Part shown: positions 1 to 12,600 of the stretch, piece after piece
Numbering within the stretch: the first letter of the stretch is position 1
Layout: the number at the start of each line of letters is the position of its first letter
Source: Halichondria panicea
Taxonomy: Eukaryota > Porifera > Demospongiae > Suberitida > Halichondriidae
DNA: 64,000 nt
Assembly (NCBI RefSeq): GCF_963675165.1
Contig: NC_087386.1
Location: 2,854,169 to 2,918,168 of the forward strand
Direction of reading: 5' to 3'
Made by a program: the position numbers and the translations under genes
The notes under the pieces: generated by a model
What the model was told of the DNA's origin: nothing
Databases searched by the model: none
The model's input: the letters and a program-made list of their open reading frames with translations, nothing else

Positions 1-3000
1 GCTCTTTCAACACAAACTCCTCTCTGCGCAGGGTCTTAGTCAGCTCTAGACTCTTGCCTTCTAGTTCATGAGCCGTCTCAGCACACTGCAGCTTCACTCG
101 AGCCAGTTCATACGTGAGGTCTCCACTAAGTGATTTACTCTTCTTGCGTCTATGTGCTTTCTTGTTAGGTGTAGGGCTGGGAGCCGGTGACTGCCTCCCT
201 ACTTCTGTAGTTTCAGGTGACATGACATCATTGCGGTCTCCGTCTTTACTACCCGTTTTGTACTTGTGTTTAGAATCATGGTCTGTCTTTTGAGAAAACT
301 TATTGGTCAGTCTTCTCTTTAACTTTGACTTCTTTCCTTTGGTACTGACAGCCTCCATTATAATGTCTGGTTCCTGAGGGGAGATTCTTAAGGGGGTTTC
401 CCCAGCCGAGGGGTTTTGTGATTGCGGAGGTGAGAGTGTACGATCAGGATTCCCAGAGACTGCAGGGCTAGTGCCAGGGGTTCCCACTCCAAGCTGACGC
501 AAGACTTGCTACAGAGGGATGAAACACTATGATAACACAGAACAAGTTTTTGTGACTAATTTAAAAATAAACAGCTGTACACGTGTCATTACCTCGGCTT
601 CTTCTCTGCACACATGCATATGCATTGGGATCTCAGACTGTAGGGTATCACCCTCCTCCTCTCTCACACACTCTCCCGCCCCCTCCACATCCTCCACATG
701 TTTCACATCATTGTTCATAGTCGTGTCTACATTCGATGGCTTATCAGTGTTACTTTTCTCGAGAATGGCCAGTTTTCTTTCGGCAACAGATAGTTTCTTT
801 TTGAGGATGAACATTTCCTCAGCGTCCTGTGCTAGTGCCACCTGCCCATTGATCAGTCTGTCAGCCAGCGAGGCACACTCCTGTGACAGGTACATGTTGA
901 TACAGAAAAGCATAATAATAAAGCATCTTACATTTAATATTATAACTGTACTACTCAATGAATCAAAGTATTGTACCTTCTCCAGAGCAGAGATCCTCTG
1001 TGCCATGTTGGTGTTCTCAGTCTGCAGTCTCTGTGTGTGGGAGGAGTGACTACTCAAACCAAACACAAACCAAATACCATAATAATTTTTGTGGGGTAAA
1101 AATTCGTTATTTTCATAGTCAAGCTGACCTCCACGAAATTTTAACGTAGGCGTGGCTTACCGTAACGTATGAATGCAGTGCAGGCAACGAGACTTAACGA
1201 AATTTATACTGATGAAAATCACTGGTTATCAAAATTTTTACCCCACGAAGATTAACTGCTATACGGTATGACATTGAGTCAGTGCTCTATCTAGTGAGGG
1301 GGGTCCGGGGTCTTCCCTTGGGAAAAACGTTGATGGTAGACCCTTTCTAGTTTTAAATTAAGAATTTACAGACTAGTGGAGGGGGGGAAGCTGAAGAAGC
1401 TCCCTCCCCCCCACTGGATAGAACCCTGATTGTATAGTTGCTCCTACGTGTATGTACACTGTACGTATGCACTGAGGAGAACATAGGTTAACTCACAGAG
1501 ATCTCTTTGCCATCGTGAGCCTCCTTCTCTTTACGAGACGAATATTCCTTCTCCAGTCTGGACAGGGTGGAATGAGAGAGACAACAAATTAGTAACAAAG
1601 TTTAGGGATAAGAGTGTCTCATAATTCATGCTTCTGCCAACAAGATCTGGTAAGCTACAACAATGTATAGTGAGAAGCAAGGAGCTACGTACATGTATGT
1701 GTATGGAATATAAATTCACTCACTTCCTCATTTTCTTACTGCTGAATCTGATCTTGAGTGCCCTCTGAATGAGTGCGTCCGGGTCAACCTCGTGCTCTGA
1801 CTTCATCCCCTTCTGGAAGTACTGCAACCACAGAAAAGCAGAAACCATTTAAAAGGCAAGGAGTAAATTTTAGAGACCAACATTTTTTGGTGGAGAGACC
1901 GTCAGACGTACATTACATGTATATGTACATGTGCACAATATGCTCTGAGTTTAATGACACATTGTACACTGCATATAGGTATATAGATTCCCACGTAAAA
2001 CCAGTTGAAACAAGCTCCTATGCAACCACAAACTGAGAGCATCCTATGGCAGGCACACCTTAAGAATGTCCTCCATATCTCCCTTCAGCAGTCTGTCCTT
2101 GTTGTGCTCCATGAGTGCCAGCCCCACTCTAAAGATGATCTCCCTGCCCTCCAATAGGAAGATGTCCACTATCCTGAACACTACGTTGAGCGAGAGCACA
2201 GAAGCAAACATTGTCAGGAACCATGGTGACGCATACATCGAAGTTTGAAAGCCCTGTAACCAATAGGGAATTGTACTATTAGCATAATACTATTAGCTAG
2301 ACTACGTACGTTAATACATAACTGTACACATACATGTAATTATTACGTCCCTATAATGTATGTAATAATTATTATATCAAAATGTCAACTCACCACAGCC
2401 TTAAAATGAATGTAGAGGTCTGGGAACAGCTCCTGCAATAATGTAAAATATACAGTAACAAAGAGACATGTCAACAGTAGATGTACATGAATGGTTATAC
2501 ATGCATGCAACACGATAGGCATAAGAAGTGTGTGGCACTTTCCCCACTACTTCTGTATTGTTAGTTAAGCACACGTGCCTCTAAGAACTTCTCTAGTATG
2601 TAGAAGCAGAGACCGAGGTCTGTCATGCTGGGTTTAAACAGCTCCCTCAGTCGGTAGTCTCTCATGAGTTTCACGAACACACAGAATGCCTCCTCCTCGG
2701 GCATCTGTAGAGGGAGGGAGGGAGGGAGGAATGAGCATTACTGGGTATCACTGTGCATGTACATGTACAACAGGTCGTTCTACAATTATTATGAAAAACA
2801 GCCAACTGCGATATAAAGGCAGGTCCCAAATGAACAGTTTGCATGTGTACGCAACAACACCTCAAAAAAGGAAACTCTGTATAACAGCCTAAAGGTTTCC
2901 CCAAAAGTATGATCTGATAAAAGGGGTTCCACTATACATTGTTTTTCATAAATTGTACACTGTACCCCCTTCACATCAATGTGTTGTATCTCACAACTGC

Positions 3001-5032
3001 ACAATCAAGTACGTGTACATGTATGCACACGCATACAGTGAAGCAGTACACCAGCCACACTGTACCTTCATGAGCAGCAGTCCTGTGATGAAGGGGCTGC
3101 CCTGACAGTAGCCCACCTCCCTGTCGTAGATGGAGTAGGCCTTGAGTATGTTGAGCAGACCTTCTTGACCGAGGCCATTGCTCTCCTTGAAGAAAGAATG
3201 CTCTGGGAACGTTCGGTTGAGGTCACGTTGGATGGCACGCACAAACGGGGACTCCTCCTACAGGGAAGTAGGCATAACTAGAGTATGTACATGCACTGCA
3301 CACAAAATAAGTTTTATTATGTAGCAAGGCCACGAACAATTGACTTTTCACAGCATTACACGCTTGTTGTTTAGGCTGAAACACGCACTACATGTAGTTA
3401 GCTGACAGTGCAGCATACACTACAGCCAATTGTATTTTTACAAACTTTCTAACCCCCCCCACATACACTTACAGTGATGAGTGCAGGGTACTGTTCCTTG
3501 AGGGCATTGTCCTGGGACCCTGACAACAGTTGCCAGGCCATTCCTCTCAGCTGGTCTGGTATTCCCTGACGAGCCAGTTGCTTGATCACCTGCGCCTTCT
3601 TCTTCAAACTGTCCTCAACGTTACGCAATAGTTCGCTCCACTTGAACCACAGCTCCTCCTCAGCCGTCTTCTCGGGAGCCTCCTGAACGAGTGGGGTGAA
3701 GGTGGATGAGTGGGTGGCATAAGAAAGCACATTTAGTATAGTGTATATAAAGATACATGTGAAGTAACTGCAAGTGGTATTGGCCAGGAAGCATGTACTG
3801 TACATAGCTGTTCTCGAGTAGACATGAAAGGTCGTAACACAGTATCTAAACAGAATTCAGAGTACAGCATTAAACTTTGTACTGCAAGCTCAGGGTATGT
3901 ACAGCTACTTCTATGTCAACATGTATGTACATTGAGAGTGGGGAAGCGGGAGGAGTGTGGGAGAGAATGGGGAAGCATGGGGGGGGGGGATACTTGTAAG
4001 TCATGTATGTACATGTAGTAGTAGCCATACTGTACACACACACAGGCACAAACACTCGGCCACTTAAACTATTACCTCTTCCCGTGTTTTGATATTAGGC
4101 TCCTCCTTGACGACGCCCCCTCCTTCTATAATGGTCAGTGTTCTCTTCCGACTACCCCCCACAATCGTTGACAACGAGATCCTCTTACTTCCCGTAGCAG
4201 ACTCTGTTTCGCTACGGTGACGATGGAATGAGACGGGGGCACGCTCGTCAACGTGTTGTTCACTGTTCTCTTCAGTATCGTCCTGAAGTATCAGGGTAAC
4301 ATCACTAGTGCTAGTTATCGTGGAGGCTTTTCTTATATCTGAGCAAGAGGGTAGACGTATTGTATGAAACAGCTACAATGATAATGTTGCTACATGTATG
4401 TGCCCTGGGGCTTATATGGATCGAATCATTAGCAACATCATTATGTGCTATGATAATTTGTACAACAATTAAAACAAGTACAGGATAAAGCATAACAGAT
4501 ATACCATGTACTTGTACACAACAGATAATACTTGTACAAGTTAGAGCACAACACTCACACAATCACTCAAGAGCATTAAACACTCACCTCTAGAAAAATT
4601 TACAGTTGTTGTGAGGTCCATACGATCCTCCTCATGATCAGGGGGTGTATACATTTCTCGATAGTTAGACAGTCCAATCTCTTGGCTGATATCCTCCCCC
4701 CCACCCTCCAACACGTCACAATAGTCTATCCGAGTGTCCAACCCATCGTCCAGTAGTATACTAACAGATGGCCCAAGACCTTCCTCTTCTGACTCTGTGT
4801 CTTGAGACTCAAAGGCTGCCAGGTGGTGTGGTTTCAGGCGTACCTCCGTGGGAGAATGGAGGAGGGAGGAGTCTGGGGGGCGTGTCACAGGGGAGAGGGT
4901 AGCCCGATGGTCATGTGATGGAAACACATTACGTAGTGAGCTAAGGGAGTCTGCACTGTGTAGAGAGGTGGAGTCACTGGTGCTGCCTGTACGACAGTTG
5001 TGTGTGAGAAATCTGCGGTCCTCCTCAAGGAG

Positions 5033-5097
<65 letters not shown>

Positions 5098-5522
5098 GTG
5101 TGTGGTGGGGTTATAAGGAAGGATATCGTGGTCTAAGGTGCTTGGAAAATGAAAATGAATGATTTACTAACATAATTAGCGAGGGCTCTTACCACTATAA
5201 TTGTGTACTATATGGCATCCATGAAAGGTCCTACAGTGTACATGACTACCAATGCAATTGTCCTACTGTTTTGAAGACAAATCAACCACAATTTTCAGAT
5301 TCAACTCAGGGAATACACACAACAAAACAAATGCAGAGCTACTGTATGTGTCTCCCAATGAATAGCTTCCATTATCACACTAGCAATGAAAACGCCATAA
5401 GATCATCCCTACCTGTTCTGTTCCAAAAGTTTCTGTAGTAGCAGGTTTTCAGATGGTTTTTCCTCCTTCTGCTCGGTTCCATTCTGAGACTCGGATGGAA
5501 CTGAGATGACACCCGCCATTTC
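1..5522 (-). CDS. EVI5: EVI5-like TBC-domain RabGAP (3' end outside window)
   Basis: Coding exons in transcript order: 5413-5522 (ATG at 5519), 4588-5033, 4076-4338, 3473-3682, 3066-3257, 2579-2704, 2394-2432, 2059-2253, 1724-1821, 1497-1557, 977-1030, 593-880, 1-508 and beyond. All junctions keep frame over about 862 codons. The first ~270 residues are acidic and Ser-rich. The TBC domain (about aa 305-515) has the arginine-finger motif IQRDLNR (aa 351-357) and glutamine-finger YCQG (aa 392-395), so it should be an active Rab GTPase-activating protein. MPEEEAFC and TSMYAS are near-identical to vertebrate EVI5. A C-terminal coiled coil with SLADRLINGQ, also an EVI5 signature, follows. The family acts on Rab11-type GTPases and in cytokinesis (known for vertebrates). 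The intron at 2580 uses a GC donor. The next gene upstream on the same strand is KIF14. Confidence 0.93.
1076..1267. mobile_element. MITE of the CCGTATAGCG family, copy 1 (EVI5 intron)
   Basis: The right end reads ...CCCCACGAAGATTAACTGCTATACGGTA and mirrors the left end around GTGGGGTAAAAATTCG. The interior, including ggcgtggcttaccgtaa and gaatgcagtgcaggcaac, is also found, inverted, in the copy at 37847-38038. The left terminus has lost the exact CCGTATAGC end. It is non-coding and lies wholly inside an EVI5 intron. Confidence 0.75.
5035..5104. repeat. (TG)n microsatellite at an EVI5 3' splice site
   Basis: About 70 bp of TG dinucleotides with one CG interruption. Read on the coding (minus) strand it is (CA)n ending in CACACAG directly before the exon that begins at 5033, so the repeat itself supplies the AG of the acceptor. 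Confidence 0.95.
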
Positions 5523-5610
5523 CTGTGGATATAAACATCCTAACGAGCACAAATTGATTTTACATGCACATGTAATCAGCACCAAACAAGCTAATGGTTA
5601 CTCCCAAGGT

Positions 5611-6214
5611 AGCCTCGATTCCAGGCCGCTCTCAGTTGAGAAAGACGGCCTGGAATACACTGTCTGCGCATGCGTCAGTTGCCCCAAGATTCTTGGGGAT
5701 CGAGATATCTTAGTAAATTAGTTAGTATATTGTATATTGTACAATGATGTCATTGCACAAATCACAGCAGTTTTAATAAAATAACACAGCTACTTACAAC
5801 ATTTACGACCTAGACTAGTGACTAGTTTTGTTGTGATGGCTTCTACTTCTGTTCTGCTCTTGCTCAAGCTCTCTCCAGTGTTGAAAAGTCAGATTTTGTC
5901 TTCTTTTGTACTGTGGTAGAGTGGTAGGCGTTTTTCTGTCAGTACCGACCGGCTCTGGCAAATCTACTTGCTTCCAGACACTTGTTTGATGCCATCTCAG
6001 TAAGATCAGTGCTCCTCGTATGAGCCTAGAGTTGTGATGGCGATTTCTCTCTCTTGACACTATTAAATAGTTTAATCAACCACGTGGGTGACCATAGTAC
6101 AAAAGGTTAATTGATAAATTACAAAGAGTTTTACTAACAAATTTACTATTGAATCCACCCACGCGCAAACAGTGGTTACCAGGCCCTCTAGTGAGAGGGG
6201 CTGGGATCGAGGCT
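5611..6214. mobile_element. 604-bp TIR element with 11-bp target-site duplication
   Basis: The ends are AGCCTCGATTCCAG and CTGGGATCGAGGCT, inverted copies of each other with one mismatch. The 11-bp sequence actcccaaggt lies immediately outside both ends (5600-5610 and 6215-6225). Each end also folds into a sub-terminal hairpin (ccaggccg...cggcctgg on the left; ccaggccctc...gaggggctgg on the right). An 81-codon minus ORF (5815-6060) lies inside but resembles nothing I know. Superfamily not assigned; an 11-bp duplication is unusual for hAT or Tc1/mariner. Confidence 0.8.
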
Positions 6215-6225
6215 ACTCCCAAGGT

Positions 6226-7581
6226 AAAATGTTATCTTGTCTGCTATTAATAATAGTGACCTATGTATAAATGTACATGTAGAACAGAAACTACTTGTAT
6301 AGTAAGCTGACCCCTGCAGAGTACACAGTACACGTAAACAGTGGTGGTTGCTAGTGACATCGGTTGAGTAATTAAGCAGCTGGTGTACTATAATATGTAC
6401 TGACAAACTTGGTATGTTTCTCGAAATGAATATCATTCACATGTACAACCAGAATTTTCCATTACTGTTCAGGCTAAACATAACATGAAGTAGTATTATT
6501 GTTATTATACAAGCTTTCATTAATCCTTAGACAACATACTAGCACTTAAAATCAGACCATTCTATTCAATGTGTCTCCAACAGGCAAACTACCTACATGT
6601 ATACACTACGCACGCATTGCACCACACTGCATAAACTTACTATACACATACAAACCAAGGCCCATGATTGACTTAGAATTTCTAGTGATAATTATATTTG
6701 ATTTGAATTTTAACACACCATCTTAAAGTATCACTAGAGTTAATGTGGCTGTCTAGAGAGCAGTACAAGAAAACTAGACTGTTCGTAATTTGAAGGGTGA
6801 GCTACTGTGAAAACAAACACTTCATTGTTCAGGAGGTGACTACACAGTCAATACACACGGTACATTCATTTGTGGGAAGCAGACTCCGTAATTACCACTA
6901 CATGTATACAAACCCACACATCGTTACTGTAGTCATTACAAGTTGTTACAGACTTGCTACAGACGTACACACGATAGAGACACCTGTGGCCCTGTAAGTC
7001 AACTGTGGGATTTCACAGGCTATCCCTAGCAACAGTTTATACAATACTGTGGGCAGGTTGCATTGACACAGATGGTAACTGTTACTATGGAGCCTCAACC
7101 AAAATTAATTATGAGTACTGTACTGTATGAGTAACTTCAGTATAACTTATAAGTATGAGTACTTAGCATACGAAGATTTATGAAGGGAGATTTTATGGTT
7201 GATTCTTATAGACTACAAAAACTGACTACAAAAAATTGGTCATAAATCTCTAGCAAACCCGAAGTAGACTGTACCTGCATAAAGGTAGCCTAGCTGGATC
7301 TCTCTGCCGTTGATACTAGCCTCGCCTTTTCTATAGTCGAGTCTGCTGCAATCTCTTTTCATTCAGAAAGCACTAGCACTAACAACACAACACCGCCTCT
7401 CTCCACTTGACTGCACTCCGTTTTTTGTTGTTTATAATACAGTGCTGAACAGGTTAAAGCACACAACGTCACAATTGAGAATAAAACATACCCCGAGAAC
7501 AATTGTTCGGGGGTATCACAAAAACCTGTTGGCTAAACATTGTGTAAGATACACAAACAGAAAGTTTCAACACATTATACA
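6226..7581. other. Intergenic region between EVI5 and KIF14
   Basis: No supported coding exon, RNA gene or repeat array. It must hold the EVI5 promoter side and the KIF14 3' UTR, both read from the minus strand. Short palindromes of the TACATGTA type occur as elsewhere in the window. Confidence 0.6.
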
Positions 7582-9589
7582 CTATACAAGTGTGGAGTCA
7601 TCTTCATCATCTATAATACTGCTATACATGTCTCTACCAATAGTCACATGTTCGTTCTTTGACCTGTTGACCCGATGTTCTGGCGACTGCGTTAGCTGTC
7701 CGGTTGCCATAGAGGTTCTTGACTCACTACTCCCTTTAGCACCAATCAACTCTTCACACACAGGAATGGTGGACATGTCCACAACTGGCACAATACGTTC
7801 GTCTATCGCTGTTGTGGCATTTTCAATTTGAAAAGGTTTCTTTTTCATTTCTCTTCTTTTCTTGCCTCTCTCTTCGTCAGTTCCCCTCTTTATGACGTGG
7901 TTGACAGTCTTGCCAGCTCTAGCTATCTCATGTGAGAGCTGCTGCACCTCGTACACATAGCCTTGTGTCTGTGGGCAAGGAGAACCTTTGATTACTCGTA
8001 ATGCAAGAGCAGCAAGCTCGTTGCAGCTGTACGCTACTTGTTTGTTACTGGATGAGAGGTCCTCTAGACTGGTGCTGGTCGTGTCAGTCTGTAGGAAGGG
8101 TGTGATGTGTGTAGTGATTGTCTCCACAGATTTCTCGACTTGTCGGATATGGGATAATAGCTCCACTACTGAGGGGAGGGGCGGGGTGAGTGGGAGGGTG
8201 CCAACACTGGGAGCAGATATACTCCAGATGTCTCCCTGCACATATAATTACATATACTATATGCACGCAGGATAACTGTAGAGTATCAAAATGGACGGGA
8301 CCCAAGTCAGCTAAGAATGAGGGCATCGATCATCATTGAGAATTTTCTTGATAAATAAACTGAATTATTATACATGTATAATTCTCTTTTGTCGTGAAAG
8401 GATGAAATAACAGTAGTGTTACCTGTAACTCTGCCAGCCTCTGTAGGAAGGCCTCGACTCCAGTCACTGTCTTGGCCACCCCCGACACCAGATCACTCTG
8501 TGTAAATTGATACTCTTCATAACAGTGGTGTTAGAAAGTTACCCATCATTAAACTCACTAACACATAATGTAGAATAATGAATGGGTTTTTGATAGCTAG
8601 ATATTTTAAGGGAGACAGATTTCAGATTCTAACGACCCTCTACCTATCACACTATTGTATGCTGCAACACAACCTTTCTACTTTTATTTACCTGATCTGT
8701 GTATGGGGAGAGAGACTGGACACACTCCCCCACCCTCCCCCGGGCGTGCTCAAACACTGCACTGCACCAGTCACAATAGCCCTGGTAGAACAACATGGCT
8801 GACTTCTGGTACGGCTGGAAAAAACCAGAGGAACACAGAATGTGAGGCTTGGACAGCCGCTTACAATATAGGGGAATGCCACATGAATTATTTACACTGT
8901 GCATGTACGTACAAGTTCATTTCATTTCCTAATGAATTAACAACATGCATACAATTTTACGTGTAAAAGTGTACAGTACACAAACTTGAACACATACATG
9001 ACTGTACAAGAATAGTTAATTTTCAACACTATAACGTACTGTACCGTAGTGGTAGTACCTGCAGTGTGATGAAGTCATCCCCCCCGTCAGGTTCACCCAC
9101 TACCACATGGCCAGAAGACGGCGTGACAGGCACTCGGCTCACAAATGTCTTGTCCAGTACTTGTCTGGCCAGAGAGAGGGAACCAGTTTGCTGAGTCAGC
9201 GAATCCAGGCTCTCCCTCAGACTAGCACACGCCTCTCTAACGGCGTTTTCACTCTCCTTTTCAGTAGCCTGCATAAAAATTAATGCGGTATCAAATTGCA
9301 TACATGGACAAGTATAAGGCGAACACTAGCATGAGATGTGAGAGAAGCATTACCTGTAATAGTCGACTGCAATAGAGAGCAGTTTGTTGTGAGATGGTCT
9401 CCAGGAAGTTATCAGCTCTCTCTGTCACCAGACCACCTCCGTCCACCCAGGTTGGGAGCAGTCTGGTCACCAGGGAATGCCAGGCTAACAGCTCTCGCTG
9501 GAGAGTCTGTCCCTCGGCCAACAGGAGCTCCAGTGATGTGTAGAGTGAGAGGACAGCCTCGGTCACTGAGGGGGTGGACCACAGTGGAG

Positions 9590-9633
<44 letters not shown>

Positions 9634-12600
9634 TACACATTAGTGAATCCGAAACATAATCAATAAATTTGTTTATGAGATAGTTATAATACAAAACTCG
9701 GAATGATGTATACAACTCACCATCGATGCTGTCCATGTTCTGACAGTAAGCCTCCTCAATAGCTTCACAAGCCTCCCTGATATCCAGTACTCTCGATAAC
9801 ACCCTCTGGAACACTGACCCAGACTCAGCAGGGCTAATCCCTAGTAGGCCACTAATTCTCTGGTGACAAAGTGCAGGTAGTGAGAGGTGGGGGGTGATAT
9901 GAGAGACAGGGGGTAGCATGGGACTTCCCCCTCTAGAGCTGACGTTAAGGAGGTCCAGGAGGGAGCGTGGGGGGAGGGCAGAGCCGGGGAGGGTGATGGA
10001 GTGGGTGGAGCTGCTAGACATCAAAAGGTGGCGAATTGACGATGACCTATAGGGACGGTGCATGGTGCATTAAGAATAGTATACTGGATGAGACGAATGA
10101 TTACCCGTGTAGGTATTTCAGAATATTTTGCACCAAATTGTAAGGAATATTTTGTACCTTAACAGAAGGCAATATCTTCGAAAATCAAAAAAATATCATC
10201 CCAGGTGGGACTCGAACCCACAACCTTTGAAGTCCAATGCGCTAATCCATTGCGCCACTGGGACACTTACTTTTACAACTAAATCCTGTACAGTAGACTC
10301 ACACTCGCTAATCCGGCACTCTAAAGTACATGTATGCATGGTCACCTCGATATACCGGTCGTTTTTCATTTGGCACAGATTGCTAAACAAAACTTGTCAT
10401 GAAATGCGGCCCACTCGTTATAATGATACTGGTCAGTTCTGGCTGCACCAAACTAGGTATTTTTATTACGGCCGGATATTACATTTTGGATGTGGTTTGG
10501 CAGATTACACTTAAATAGAGAGCTAATGTTGAGACAAAACCACAAAAATTAGTCATTAGATTCGAGGTAGGGTCACTTTTTAGCCACGGCTATTTTCTAT
10601 AATACACAAGTAAAGATCAACCAGCTAAACAGCACATGCATATGAATTTTGGGGGGTAAGTAACAGCAATCCCATATTACCGCATGATTATCAATCCCCA
10701 TAACATACCTCATTGGTGAGGGTTGCGGTGTGATCAATGACTCCTTGACCCAGGAATCTGAGGGGTCAGAGAAGGGATCAGGTTCCTCACAAGACGAACC
10801 CACACTCTCTCCTTCCAGTGAGGTACTCGACCCAATACCAGACGTTGACATGTTTGTGTACATGTCCCTCATCACTTCTAGTCTCCCTTCAAACTTCTCC
10901 AGAGTCCAGAATGTGACAATTCCCTGCTGTGTGTTGTTAACTCGCACCTGGACCTCCAGACCATCAGAGTCATCAGTGAGCTCTTCACGACTAAAAGTCT
11001 GAGGAGAAGGGGTTAGGAATTCACACACGTAATAAATTAATCCGCATGTTAGAGCTCCCCAGGGATGTGAGCAAACATTTTCAATTCTTAATTCAACAAT
11101 ACAAATGTACTTTTTAAAGAGACTATAAAATGTGGTAAACCAGGCCTAAGAGGTAGTTAGGGGGTGTTAGTATCGACCACCACTGACCAGTGGGGGGGGG
11201 GGGGGACATACATGTACATGTATCCCTGCAACTCAAGTTCCAAGCAATCAAGTAAACACTTCAGTTCAGGAGAAACACTCATACATGTCAGTATACATGC
11301 CTGATACATGTACAGTGTAGCTTGTGTATCATGCTCATTGCAGTAATTAACGTATACAGTTTGTATATCCTTACCAGTGGCCTGTTGAGACTCTTGCTGA
11401 TGGCTGAGGCCTCCTGCAGCATCATGGCTAGTCGCACCATCTCAGAGCCCTTCCTAGAAGGCTCCATGGACACTGTAGACACCGTGGGCTCTCGACAACT
11501 AACGTTCAACCTCACGGACTAGATATAATGGAGCACAATATTATTATGTGAAGTGTGTACGTACACTGTATACTTTCCTAACGATAAAAAATGGTATGCA
11601 TGTGGGATAGTGTAGTGTTAGCTATCTGCTATACATACATGTACATGTTCACATACTGTACAGCTTACAGCTCAGATATGTGATGTGGTAAGCAGAAATA
11701 GATAAAACGAACTAACAGCATGTACATGCACATGTAATTATGGCCCTGAGAAATGTCCACTATTATGTAATTGCAAACACATAACCACTGCTATTGTACC
11801 GAGCAGACACCAATGCCTCACCTTGTTCTTGTTAAGTTGCTGTATGTCCGCTAACAACTTGTTCTTCTCCTGCTCAAGATCACTCATGAGTCGAGTCTTC
11901 TCCTCCTTAATCTCTTCATACTCTCTCTCAGCCTTGATCTTCTCCAGGTGGAGGAGGTGTTTTTGTGTCACTGTCTCCTCCTCGAGAGCCTTGTTCCTCT
12001 CCTGTAGCTCCTCCATGGCAGCACGGACCTCCTCACTGGACTTAATGTGGTGGCTGGCCTCCATCGTCTGCTCAACCTGAGGAGGGGGGAGAATATGTAA
12101 TATGTATGATCTCACTGTACCATCATGTGCTGGTACACTACAATGAAACCTGGCTATTATAGTTTTACCCTTTCTAATACAGCCATGTTCACTTGTACAA
12201 TGCACACTTGTCAGAAACACGTACCAAATACACAATCTATTGCACACTCCGTATGTAATAAGATGCCTTTTACACTGATATTGCTTATTGCTCACCACCG
12301 TCCCCACCCACCCCACACACACACACACAACACACACCATATCTCTAGTAAGATTTGCCAGCTTCTCCTCGTACTCCACTCTCTGATAGTCCATGTCCTT
12401 CTGTGCTGCATCCCTGAGTGACTGTAGCTCACCCATCAATGCTTCTCTCTCCTTTAGTCGACGTTCCTCCAACTCAGCTTCCAGTCTACAGGGGAGAATA
12501 ACATGTACATGTACATTCTAACAATAAAACACAAAGGAAACTTTGAGTGACTTAAAGACGCAATCACATTGGTGTACTATAAATTATTTAATCCTGACCT

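Noticed and set aside
527..1066. Single 179-aa minus frame as one exon
   Set aside because: It reads through an intron (881-976); EVI5 alignment and splice sites show two exons.
5815..6060. 81-codon minus ORF inside the 604-bp element as a gene
   Set aside because: No recognisable domain, length within chance, and wholly inside a TIR element.
10291..10560. Tigger/pogo-like remnant (ctcgctaatccggc, cctcgatataccggtc, ctcgttataatgatactggtc)
   Set aside because: Several phrases resemble such elements, but I could not find matching ends or a target duplication.
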